Numbered from the stretch's first letter, positions 1 through 6,235 are shown. The stretch is DNA of 6,378 bases from Alphaproteobacteria bacterium (GCA_003695135.1 RFIR01000211.1:1-6378), one strand, 5' to 3'. Translations and numbers: made by a program. The notes: a model not told the origin generated them from the letters alone.

Positions 1-375
1 ATCGTGTCGATTGCCCAGGGCGTGCATCACGGGCTGAAGGCCGCCGACACGCTATCCGAACAGGGTATTAGCGCCGAAGTGGTCGATCTGCGCTCACTGG
101 TGCCGCTGGACCGCGACACGGTTCGCGCCAGCGTCGCCAAGACCGGGCGGCTCATCGTGGTGGACGAGGATTATCACAGCTATGGCGTCTCGGGCGAGAT
201 CATCGCCACCGTGACCGAAAGCAATTTTGCCGATCTCAAGGCGCCACCTAGGCGGATCGCCTACCCGGATGTGCCGATCCCCTTCGCCCGCGTGATGGAG
301 CGGTTCTGCCTGCCGAATGCAGACAAGATCGTTGCCGCCGCGCGCGAGATTTGCGGGGCGCCGGCGCCCGCCTGA
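1..375 (+). CDS. 2-oxo-acid/acetoin dehydrogenase E1 component, beta subunit (C-terminal part, 5' end outside window)
   Basis: This is the C-terminal transketolase-like domain of the E1 beta subunit of a thiamine-diphosphate-dependent dehydrogenase (pyruvate, branched-chain or acetoin type). With E1 alpha it decarboxylates or cleaves the substrate and passes the acyl group to lipoate on E2 in the cytoplasm. The reading frame is open at the left edge, so the gene starts upstream; the GTG at position 4 is internal. Recognisable family features are EVVDLRSLVPLD followed by the strand LIVVDEDY, then GVSGEI, and near the end the block YPDVPIPF followed by LPNADKIVAAA, which is how many E1 beta proteins finish. 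The VPIPF segment resembles acetoin-type E1 beta proteins, and the convergent AcoR-like regulator fits that, but the substrate class cannot be settled from 124 residues. E1 alpha and the E3 lipoamide dehydrogenase are not in the window. The family call is firm; the substrate is inferred. Confidence 0.9.
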   Translation: MVSIAQGVHHGLKAADTLSEQGISAEVVDLRSLVPLDRDTVRASVAKTGRLIVVDEDYHSYGVSGEIIATVTESNFADLKAPPRRIAYPDVPIPFARVMERFCLPNADKIVAAAREICGAPAPA

Positions 376-404
376 CGCCAGGCCGACACGTCGAGAACCG
401 AACC

Positions 405-428
405 GCCACCCTGTTTCAACAGGGTGGC
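405..428 (+). other. Perfect inverted repeat (intercistronic hairpin)
   Basis: GCCACCCTGT (405-414) and ACAGGGTGGC (419-428) are exact reverse complements around the loop TTCA, giving a 10-bp, mostly GC stem. It lies in the only sizeable gap (72 nt) between E1 beta and the lipoyl protein, with the downstream ribosome-binding site starting 6 nt after it. No T-run follows, so it does not look like an intrinsic terminator. A role in mRNA processing, stability or setting the E1:E2 expression ratio is inference. Confidence 0.7.
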
Positions 429-434
429 CCCAGC

Positions 435-439
435 AGGAG
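435..439 (+). promoter_or_regulatory. Ribosome-binding site of the lipoyl protein (decides its start)
   Basis: AGGAG lies 8 nt before the ATG at 448. This supports 448 over the in-frame GTG at 424, which sits inside the hairpin and has no Shine-Dalgarno sequence. Confidence 0.75.
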
Positions 440-447
440 TGCGCAGA

Positions 448-681
448 ATGGCAACCGATATTACCATACCATCCGATCTGTGGGACGGGGACGAGGAATG
501 CGTCGTCACCGCCTGGCTGGCCAGCGATGGCGGCAAGGTCACCGAGGGGGCGTTGATTGCTGAGATCATGACCGCCAAGGTCCAGTACGAGATCACAGCA
601 CCAGCGACCGGAACCCTGCACATCGTCAAGGCGCAGGACGAGGTCGCCGCCAAGGGCGACGTGATCGGGACGATCACATGA
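448..681 (+). CDS. Free-standing lipoyl-carrier protein (single lipoyl domain of a split E2)
   Basis: A 77-residue protein consisting of one biotinyl/lipoyl domain and nothing else. It would act as the swinging arm that carries the acyl group from E1 to the E2 core and the reduced dihydrolipoyl group to E3. The probable lipoylated residue is K44 in EIMTAKVQYEI, at the hairpin turn between the two half-domains, followed by the typical APATGTL strand. The N-terminal half starts with DITIPSDLW and has the usual GGKVTEG turn. Ordinary E2 proteins carry this domain fused by a linker to a peripheral-subunit-binding domain and the catalytic core; here it is a separate polypeptide. Its stop overlaps the start of the E2 core gene (ATGA at 678-681), implying translational coupling. 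The start at 448 is chosen for its AGGAG and because the family domain begins there. Biotin is less likely as the cofactor, because the usual AMKM biotin motif is absent and a ligase of the lipoate type is encoded nearby. Confidence 0.9.
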   Translation: MATDITIPSDLWDGDEECVVTAWLASDGGKVTEGALIAEIMTAKVQYEITAPATGTLHIVKAQDEVAAKGDVIGTIT

Positions 682-1367
682 GCGCGGCGACGGCATCCGG
701 TCCGACCGTCGTGCCGCTGCGCGGGGTGCGGGGCATGATCGCCGACAAGATGAGCGCCTCGTTGCGCGAAGCGGCGCAGTTGACCCACCACGCCCGCGCC
801 GACATGACCGCGCTTCTTGCCGCCAAGGCGCAGATGAAGGATCAGGGCGTCGCGCTCTCGGTCGAGGATCTGATGATGGCGGCGGTCGTGCGCACCCTGC
901 GCAACCACCCCGGGATCAACGGCACCGTGCAGGGGCGCGAAGTTCATCTGTCCGAGACCGTCGATCTGAGCGTGGCGATCGCATTGCCTGGCAACCTGTT
1001 GGTGGCGCCGGCGATCTTCGGGGCCGAACGGCTGGATCCGCCTGGGTTGCGCAAGGCCCGGCGCGATCTGATCGCGCGGGCGCAAATCAACAAGCTGACA
1101 GTGCCCGAGATGACCGGCGGTACCTTTACCATCTCCAATCTCGGGCTCAGCCGGGTCGAGCAATTCACGCCGATCATCAACACCCCCCAGATCGCCATTC
1201 TGGGTATAGGCCGCACTGTCGAAACCGCGGTGCGCGCGGGCGACGGGCTGGCCTGGAAACCCTTTGCCGGGTTGTCGCTGACATTCGACCACCGCGCCAT
1301 AGACGGCGCCCCGGCAGCCGCATTCCTGACCGATCTTTGCGAAACCATCGAGGGGTTCACGCCATGA
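678..1367 (+). CDS. 2-oxo-acid dehydrogenase E2 acyltransferase, catalytic core only
   Basis: A 229-residue catalytic domain of the dihydrolipoamide acyltransferase family, which transfers the acyl group from lipoyl-lysine to CoA and, in known complexes, assembles into the oligomeric core. The diagnostic active-site motif is HRAIDG (H205, D209, G210) in LTFDHRAIDG; GGTFTISNLG (residues 147-156) and an N-terminal PLRGVRGMIADKM segment match the usual beginning of this domain. Full E2 proteins are about 370-550 residues because they also carry lipoyl and peripheral-subunit-binding domains; both are absent. The lipoyl domain is supplied by the preceding gene, but nothing in the window supplies a subunit-binding domain. 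The ATG at 678 overlaps the previous stop (ATGA) and is the natural start. The acyl group is unknown; acetyl is a reasonable guess if the complex is acetoin- or pyruvate-like. Confidence 0.92.
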   Translation: MSAATASGPTVVPLRGVRGMIADKMSASLREAAQLTHHARADMTALLAAKAQMKDQGVALSVEDLMMAAVVRTLRNHPGINGTVQGREVHLSETVDLSVAIALPGNLLVAPAIFGAERLDPPGLRKARRDLIARAQINKLTVPEMTGGTFTISNLGLSRVEQFTPIINTPQIAILGIGRTVETAVRAGDGLAWKPFAGLSLTFDHRAIDGAPAAAFLTDLCETIEGFTP

Positions 1368-2062
1368 TCGTGACGCCATTCTCCAGCGCGGAACACGGGA
1401 TCGCCCGCGAGGCGGCTCTGTTGCGAGATGGCCGGCCCGCCCTTCTGCTCTGGCAGGCGGAAGAACCGGCGCTGGTTCTGCCCGCTGCGCTGGCCCGGCG
1501 GCAGGATGTCCGCCCCGCCCGGGCGCGGGCGGCGCGGGCGGGCTGGCCGACGGCCAGGCGGGGCTCTGGCGGCGGGATCGTTCCGCAGGGACCGTCCACC
1601 CTGAACCTGGCAATGATATCGCCTGTCGCACAAGGTTTCACGCTTGAAGACGGCTACAACATGATCTGCGGAGCCTTGATCGAGGCGCTGAGCCGTTTCG
1701 ACATCACCGCATCCACAGGGTCGAAGCCCGACGCCTTCTGCGATGGAGCATGGAACATACTTGCCGAGGGTCGAAAGCTTGCGGGGACAGCGCAAAGATG
1801 GCGCGCAACTCCGCAGGGCCCGATCCTGCTGGCTCATGCGGCCGTGCTGATCCATCGGCCGGAATCGACACTCTGGCCCACGCTGCGCGACCTGTCGGAC
1901 GCGGCCTTTTCGGATCAGCCGCCAATCGATGCGGACGCACATGTCGCCCTCGCCGATCTGTTGCCGGGGCGGATGAACCCGGATGCCTTTTCCGGCGCCG
2001 TGCTCCGGGCCGCGGAGGAGCGGCTCGTTGCACTCGGTGCGCGGGAGAAAGACGCGGCCTAG
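1364..2062 (+). CDS. Lipoate-protein ligase A-like protein (BPL/LPL catalytic domain)
   Basis: A 232-residue protein with landmarks of the LplA/LipM/BPL catalytic fold. RRGSGGG (residues 65-71), followed by PQGPSTLNL, is the nucleotide/lipoate-binding loop, and EGRKLAGTAQRW (135-146) contains K138, matching the catalytic lysine that binds lipoyl-AMP. LLAHAAVL follows as the usual histidine-containing strand. The probable job is to attach lipoate or octanoate to the lipoyl protein encoded two genes earlier. E. coli LplA is about 340 residues with an extra C-terminal domain; this protein is short, like single-domain ligases that need a partner, or like LipM octanoyltransferases. C126 lies shortly before the lysine motif, in the region where LipM-type enzymes carry their active-site cysteine, so an octanoyltransferase cannot be excluded. 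The ATG at 1364 overlaps the E2 stop and is preceded by AGGGG at 1351-1355; an in-frame upstream ATG at 1337 lies inside the E2 gene and is not preferred. Confidence 0.82.
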   Translation: MIVTPFSSAEHGIAREAALLRDGRPALLLWQAEEPALVLPAALARRQDVRPARARAARAGWPTARRGSGGGIVPQGPSTLNLAMISPVAQGFTLEDGYNMICGALIEALSRFDITASTGSKPDAFCDGAWNILAEGRKLAGTAQRWRATPQGPILLAHAAVLIHRPESTLWPTLRDLSDAAFSDQPPIDADAHVALADLLPGRMNPDAFSGAVLRAAEERLVALGAREKDAA

Positions 2063-2083
2063 CCGCACCAGCCAACCAAGATG

Positions 2084-2091
2084 GGAGGAGG
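2084..2091 (+). promoter_or_regulatory. Strong ribosome-binding site of the Tat small-subunit gene
   Basis: GGAGGAGG ends 4 nt before the ATG at 2096 and is the strongest Shine-Dalgarno sequence in the window. The in-frame ATG at 2081 lies just upstream of it and is therefore not the start. This suggests that genes 5-6 are translated well relative to genes 1-4. Confidence 0.75.
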
Positions 2092-2095
2092 ACCC

Positions 2096-2683
2096 ATGAC
2101 GATCAGATTTCACCGATTGAGCCAGTCGAGGGAGGATCGCGCAGGCATGAGCCGTCGCATGTTCCTGATGACGACCACATTGGCCGGCATCACGACTGGC
2201 ACGCTGCTTGGACGCGCGTCGCTTGCGCAAGGCGCCGGGTTGGGTGAGGCCGAAAGCGCGCGTCTGTTGCGCATGGTCCAGGACATTTATCCGCATCCCG
2301 ATCTGCTGCAGATCGCGCATTACCAGGCCATTGTTGACGCGGTCGTCAGCAACGCCGATGACGACGCCTTTGCGGCGCTGCAGGACGGGCTGGCCCGGAT
2401 CGAGGCCAAGGCCCAGGAACTTTTCGGTGTTCCCTATACCGATATCGAAGACCCGGATGCCCGCGAAGGGCTTCTGCGTCACTTCCAGAACGAGGGCTTT
2501 TTCCAGAACGTGCGCTGGACCGCCTATTTCGGGATCTACAACAACAAGGAGATCTGGCCGCTCTTTGGCTACGAGGGCTCGTCGGTCGAATATGGCGGCT
2601 ATATCAACCGCGGCTTTTCCGACATCACGTTCGTTCCGCCGGGGCCAACGCTCGAGGAGCGTTTGGCCGAAGTCCAGAAGTAG
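2096..2683 (+). CDS. Tat-exported small subunit of a GMC dehydrogenase (gluconate 2-dehydrogenase subunit 3 family)
   Basis: A 195-residue protein with a clear twin-arginine signal: SRRMFLM at residues 19-25 matches the S-R-R-x-F-L consensus. A mildly hydrophobic Thr/Gly/Ala/Leu stretch follows, with a likely cleavage after SLA (A44). The mature part fits the small (gamma) subunit of FAD-dependent membrane-associated dehydrogenases, including the IYNNKEIWPLFGYEG segment and the Tyr/Gly-rich end. In studied relatives this subunit acts as an export partner or chaperone for the leaderless flavoprotein subunit; here it directly precedes the GMC gene by 12 nt. The start at 2096 follows GGAGGAGG. 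An alternative ATG at 2147 (M18), with GGAGG at 2131-2135, would give a Tat signal of more ordinary length; both keep the RR motif. Final location is probably periplasmic, possibly membrane-associated through partners. Confidence 0.87.
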   Translation: MTIRFHRLSQSREDRAGMSRRMFLMTTTLAGITTGTLLGRASLAQGAGLGEAESARLLRMVQDIYPHPDLLQIAHYQAIVDAVVSNADDDAFAALQDGLARIEAKAQELFGVPYTDIEDPDAREGLLRHFQNEGFFQNVRWTAYFGIYNNKEIWPLFGYEGSSVEYGGYINRGFSDITFVPPGPTLEERLAEVQK

Positions 2684-2695
2684 GGGAGAAGACCG

Positions 2696-4273
2696 ATGGC
2701 AAAATTTGATCTCAATGACGACAGCGTCGCGGTCATCATCGGCTCCGGCGCAGGCGGCGGCACGCTCGCCAACGAACTGGCGCAAAGGGGCATCAAGTCG
2801 GTCGTGCTGGAGGCCGGCAAGCGCTTCGGTCTGGAGGACATCGAGAACGACGAATGGGCGATGTTCCAGAAGATCTCGTGGCTCGACAAGCGCTATTCCG
2901 GCGGCGGCTGGCATGGCGCGGTGAACCACCCCACCCTGCCGACCTGGATCGTCAAGGGCTATGGCGGCTCGACAATCCACTGGGCCGGGGTGGCGCTACG
3001 CTTCAAGGATTTCGAGTTCAAGACCCGGACGACATATGGCGCGATCGATGGCGCAAATGTCGAGGACTGGCCCATCGATCTCGAGGAAATGATCCCGTGG
3101 TACGAAAAGGCCGAACTGAAGATGGGCGTGACCGGCAAGACCACCGGCATGCCGCACCTGCCGTGGAACAACGGCTTCAGGGTGCTGGCCGAAGGCTGCC
3201 GCCGGACCGGGCGCAGCGATTACCGTTCGGGGCCAATGGCGATCAACTCGGTCGAGCGCGACGGGCGCCCGGCCTGCCAGCAGATCGGCTTCTGCATGCA
3301 GGGCTGCGCGATTGGCGCGAAATGGTCCACCATGTACACCGAATTGCCCCGCGCGGAGGAGACCGGCAACTGCGAGGTCCGCACCGAAGCGATGGTTCTG
3401 AAGGTCGAACATGACGATGCGGGCAAGGTGAACGCGGTCGTCTACGCCGACAAGGACGGCAACCAGCACCGGCAGAAGGCCCGCATCGTCTGCGTCGCCG
3501 GAAACTCGATCGAGAGCCCGCGGCTTCTGCTCAACTCCGCCTCGTCGATGTTCCCCGACGGGCTGGCCAATTCCTCGGGGCAGGTGGGCAAGAACTACAT
3601 GAACCACACCACCGGCGGCGTCTATGCGGTAATGCCGGAGAAGGTCCACATGTATCGCGGCACCTCGGTGGCCGGGATCGTCGGAGACGAGGTCTATCAC
3701 GATCCCAAACGCGGCTTTTCGGGGGGCTACTACCTTGAATTCCTGTCGCTCGGCCTGCCGTTCATGGCCGCCTTCCTGGAGCCCGGCAACACCGGCTGGG
3801 GGCGCAGCGTGGCGCGGGCGCTGGAGGGCTATGACCGGATGTCGGGGGTGTGGGTTCTTGGCGAGGATCTGGCGCAGGAGCGCAACGCGATCACTCTGCA
3901 CCCGACGGAAAAGGACCAGTATGGCCTGCCGGTCCCGATCGTCTCCAAGACGCCGCACAACAACGATTATGAAATGACGGCGCATATGTACGAGACTTCT
4001 GCCGAAATCTACGAAGCGGTGGGCGCGACGGATGTCTACGAACTGCCCGCCTATCCGGCGACCCACAACATGGGCACCAACCGGATGCATGCCGACCCCG
4101 ACAAGGGGGTGGTCAATGCCTATGGGCAGGCGCATGACATCGCCAATCTCTTCGTCTCCGACGGCAGCCAGTTCACCTCGTCGGCGGCGTGCAACCCGAC
4201 CCTGACGATCGTGGCGCTGGCCATCCGTCAGGCCGAGTACATCGCGCAGGAGATGAACGCCCGCAACATCTGA
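2696..4273 (+). CDS. GMC-family FAD-dependent dehydrogenase, large subunit with a [3Fe-4S]-type cysteine motif
   Basis: A 525-residue GMC oxidoreductase. The N-terminal Rossmann motif GSGAGGG (16-22), ending at E39 of VVLEAG, binds the FAD adenosine. GGSTIHWAG is the family signature loop. H457 in THNMGTNRM and N500 in ACNPT occupy the two catalytic base positions of GMC enzymes. C194, C200 and C204 form C-x5-C-x3-C, the spacing of the [3Fe-4S] ligands in bacterial FAD-glucose dehydrogenase, so electrons probably leave through an Fe-S cluster rather than to oxygen. No signal peptide is visible; export with the Tat-tagged small subunit is inferred. Its length is close to bacterial FAD-glucose dehydrogenase and shorter than typical gluconate 2-dehydrogenase large subunits. 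The multihaem cytochrome c subunit usual in three-subunit relatives is not in the window. The substrate (sugar, polyol, diol or other alcohol) cannot be told. The start at 2696 has GGAG 7 nt upstream. Confidence 0.9.
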   Translation: MAKFDLNDDSVAVIIGSGAGGGTLANELAQRGIKSVVLEAGKRFGLEDIENDEWAMFQKISWLDKRYSGGGWHGAVNHPTLPTWIVKGYGGSTIHWAGVALRFKDFEFKTRTTYGAIDGANVEDWPIDLEEMIPWYEKAELKMGVTGKTTGMPHLPWNNGFRVLAEGCRRTGRSDYRSGPMAINSVERDGRPACQQIGFCMQGCAIGAKWSTMYTELPRAEETGNCEVRTEAMVLKVEHDDAGKVNAVVYADKDGNQHRQKARIVCVAGNSIESPRLLLNSASSMFPDGLANSSGQVGKNYMNHTTGGVYAVMPEKVHMYRGTSVAGIVGDEVYHDPKRGFSGGYYLEFLSLGLPFMAAFLEPGNTGWGRSVARALEGYDRMSGVWVLGEDLAQERNAITLHPTEKDQYGLPVPIVSKTPHNNDYEMTAHMYETSAEIYEAVGATDVYELPAYPATHNMGTNRMHADPDKGVVNAYGQAHDIANLFVSDGSQFTSSAACNPTLTIVALAIRQAEYIAQEMNARNI

Positions 4274-4298
4274 GGTGACAAAGCCTCGTCTCCGGAAA

Positions 4299-4324
4299 AC
4301 GGCCGGGCCTTCGGGCTCGGCCGT
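4299..4324 (+). terminator. Intrinsic terminator after the operon, possibly bidirectional
   Basis: An 11-bp stem, ACGGCCGGGCC paired with GGCTCGGCCGT (one G-T wobble), is closed by the very stable TTCG tetraloop and followed by ATTTGTGT. It begins 25 nt after the GMC stop. On the opposite strand the stem is followed by a short T-run (from AAAA at 4296-4299), so it could also stop transcription from the convergent regulator gene. Apart from this hairpin and the weak dyad at 4485-4508, the 225-nt convergent gap shows no supportable gene. Confidence 0.82.
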
Positions 4325-4484
4325 ATTTGTGTCATCCCGCGTGCGGTAACGCCATCTTGACCGACCGCCACGGGCCGAAGCCAAACCGGAGCGCGCAGCG
4401 CTCGGGTGCTCGCGTGTTTCGGGAAGCCTGTCGCGGCAGGGCAATTGCAGAGCCTGCGGGGCAGGGGCGCAATGACGAGCCGAC

Positions 4485-4508
4485 GCCGGATTCGAAACCT
4501 AGTCCGGC
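4485..4508 (-). repeat. Weak dyad overlapping the regulator stop codon
   Basis: GCCGGA (4485-4490) and TCCGGC (4503-4508) flank a 12-nt loop that contains the regulator's TAG stop. No T-run follows on the minus strand, so terminator function is doubtful; the hairpin at 4299-4324 is the better candidate for both directions. Confidence 0.25.
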
Positions 4509-6229
4509 CGGTGCAACCCTTCCGACGCAATCCAGCGGTTGATGGTGGCGCGGCTCTTGCCCAACAACCGGGCGGCCTTGGAGACGTTCCAGTTGGTGCT
4601 GTCCAGCGCCTCCCGAAGCTTTGCCCGGGTCATCGCCTTGTTGGTCTGCCCAGTTGGGGCCAGCAAACGTGCCGGAAGATCGACGGTGTTGATGCGTCGG
4701 CCATTGCCACAGATCAGCGCCTCGCGCAGCACCGCCAGCATTTCCCGCCGGTTGCCCGGCCAGTGGTAGCCGATCAGGATGTCGCGGGCGCTGTCGGAGA
4801 TCTCGAGGGCTTCGGCAAAACCTTCGGCAATGACATTGTTCAGAACGGCCTCGCGGTCCCTCTGCGCGATCGGCGGCAATTCTATCACCGCCTGTCCCAG
4901 CAAATACAGCAGGTGTCGTCCTATCGCGCCATCCTCTTCGAGCTCGGCCCAGGGCCTGCCCGCAGTAAACAGGATCACGGGCGGCCGCGCTGTCGTTCCG
5001 GCCGCCGAGGGGTCGACATCCAGATAGCGCTCGAGAACGGATTGCGCCTCGGGCGACAGGCCTTCGACATTGCGCAAGATCAGGGTCGGCTGGACATCGC
5101 CGACCGGGTAATTGCTGATAAACTCAAGGCTGTTCAGGGCCTCGGCAAGATCGGACCTTGTGCCGTTGCGGCCCGCATCGAGGGTCATTCCCAAGGGGGT
5201 GACGAGCGCCTGATCTTCCAGAAGGGCGCGCGCAAAATGCTCGGTGCCGACGCCCGGCTGTCCGCAGATGAGCAGCGGCACACGATGCGCAACGAGCTTG
5301 CGCGCCCGATCCACCAATGCCGGCAGCCCGCCTCCTTCCGAGATAAGGCGCCCGAGAACCGTGTCCCTGGCGACCCGAGAGGGAAGCCGGGCGCTTGCCT
5401 GGTCCATGACGCGCCGCCTGGGCGGCACGGTCACGGGGCCGCGAAGGTTGACCTCGACGCCCTCCAGCTCGGAAATATGCCGGCCCGGCAGGTTCTGATG
5501 TTCGGCCGGGCGCGCGCCGTCGCGCCAGAGCTGCAGATGCGATATGACGGTACCGTCCTCGTCGCAGGCAACGAGAGACTCGAACGTGCGCCGGGACCGG
5601 GGATCGCGCGAAATCACCCGCCCGGTCAGCTTGTCAGAGTAGAAATTCCGGAAGAGGCGGGTCTGAAACTGCCGCGATGCGCGCCGAACGATCTGTTCGC
5701 ACAGCACGCGCTCTTCCTCGCGTGTGCGCGCGGAACCAACCAGCGTGATGGTTCCGATCAGATTGTTCTGCGAGTCGTTCAGCGGGGCCGTGCTGCAGCT
5801 GAATTCGTGAAAACAGGCGTGGAAATGGTCCGCGCCCCGCACCGTCAGGACGCGCCCGACATGCATCGACATCGCGATGCCGTTCGTCCCCGCCACGCGC
5901 TCGTCCCAGACAGCGCCGCGGACCAGTCCGCTTCGATGGAATTCGGCCTCCATGCCTTCCGGCACATAGGACTCGATCACGATACCTTCGGAATCGGCAA
6001 TCAGGAGACAGTAGCGCGAGCGGCTCGGCAACAGCGCGGTCTTGTCCACCTCGGACACCGCCCCGCCGATCAGCTCGAGAAATCTTTCGTTCCGATAGGC
6101 AATCTCGTCGGCTTGCAGCCGCAGGATCGGCGACTTGGTGCCGGACGACAAGCGATGCTTGAGGCGGCTCCGTTCCCGGGAAGACTGGAGCAGATCCTGT
6201 ACCGAATTCTTACCCAGATAGCCCGACAT
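4499..6229 (-). CDS. AcoR-family transcriptional regulator with a degenerate AAA+ domain (GAF - AAA+ - Fis HTH)
   Basis: A 576-residue regulator. The N-terminal third (about residues 50-190) is an AcoR-type GAF sensor with WDERVAGTNGIAM (108-120), GADHF and CSTAP landmarks; it probably binds a small-molecule inducer. Residues about 290-520 align to the sigma-54 activator AAA+ domain but key residues are lost. The Walker A position reads GQPGVGTE (323-330) with T329 where lysine is expected, the Walker B position reads PTLILRNVEGL (381-391) without D-E, no GAFTGA loop exists in the shortened interval between them, and RHLLYLL replaces DLYYRL. ELPPI and WPGNRREM are retained. The C-terminus (about 532-573) is a Fis-type HTH: NVSKAARLLGKSRATINRW. 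ATP-driven sigma-54 activation therefore looks unlikely; ligand-dependent repression or sigma-70-type activation is inferred. It converges on the operon, which it may control. The start at 6229 has AGGA 6 nt upstream, and no ATG, GTG or TTG occurs further upstream in frame within the window. Confidence 0.88.
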   Translation of the reverse strand: MSGYLGKNSVQDLLQSSRERSRLKHRLSSGTKSPILRLQADEIAYRNERFLELIGGAVSEVDKTALLPSRSRYCLLIADSEGIVIESYVPEGMEAEFHRSGLVRGAVWDERVAGTNGIAMSMHVGRVLTVRGADHFHACFHEFSCSTAPLNDSQNNLIGTITLVGSARTREEERVLCEQIVRRASRQFQTRLFRNFYSDKLTGRVISRDPRSRRTFESLVACDEDGTVISHLQLWRDGARPAEHQNLPGRHISELEGVEVNLRGPVTVPPRRRVMDQASARLPSRVARDTVLGRLISEGGGLPALVDRARKLVAHRVPLLICGQPGVGTEHFARALLEDQALVTPLGMTLDAGRNGTRSDLAEALNSLEFISNYPVGDVQPTLILRNVEGLSPEAQSVLERYLDVDPSAAGTTARPPVILFTAGRPWAELEEDGAIGRHLLYLLGQAVIELPPIAQRDREAVLNNVIAEGFAEALEISDSARDILIGYHWPGNRREMLAVLREALICGNGRRINTVDLPARLLAPTGQTNKAMTRAKLREALDSTNWNVSKAARLLGKSRATINRWIASEGLHRPD

Positions 6230-6235
6230 TGAAAA

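Noticed and set aside
424..447. GTG at 424 as an earlier start for the lipoyl protein
   Set aside because: It lies in the 3' arm of the perfect hairpin and has no ribosome-binding site; the ATG at 448 has AGGAG at good spacing and matches the domain start.
944..2980. Long minus-strand open frame (678 codons) opposite the E2, ligase and Tat genes
   Set aside because: It lies antisense to several genes with clear family motifs; its translation shows no recognisable domain, and such shadows are expected in high-GC DNA.
4389..4403. GAGCGC-GCA-GCGCTC dyad in the convergent gap as a second terminator
   Set aside because: The stem is only 6 bp with no T-run on either strand; a much better terminator is at 4299-4324.
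2996..4444. Minus-strand open frame opposite the GMC gene
   Set aside because: The GMC protein has its Rossmann, Cys-cluster and catalytic His/Asn motifs on the plus strand; the antisense product has none.
4485..4505. tRNA T-arm-like sequence (GGTTTCGAATCC on the minus strand) at the regulator stop, as a possible integration site remnant
   Set aside because: The loop is too long for a T-arm, no other tRNA arms are present, and no integrase or direct repeat is nearby.
4406..6232. Long plus-strand open frame (608 codons) opposite the regulator
   Set aside because: The minus strand carries clear GAF, AAA+ and Fis HTH motifs; the plus translation is low-complexity Arg/Gly/Gln-rich with no domain, a GC-driven shadow.
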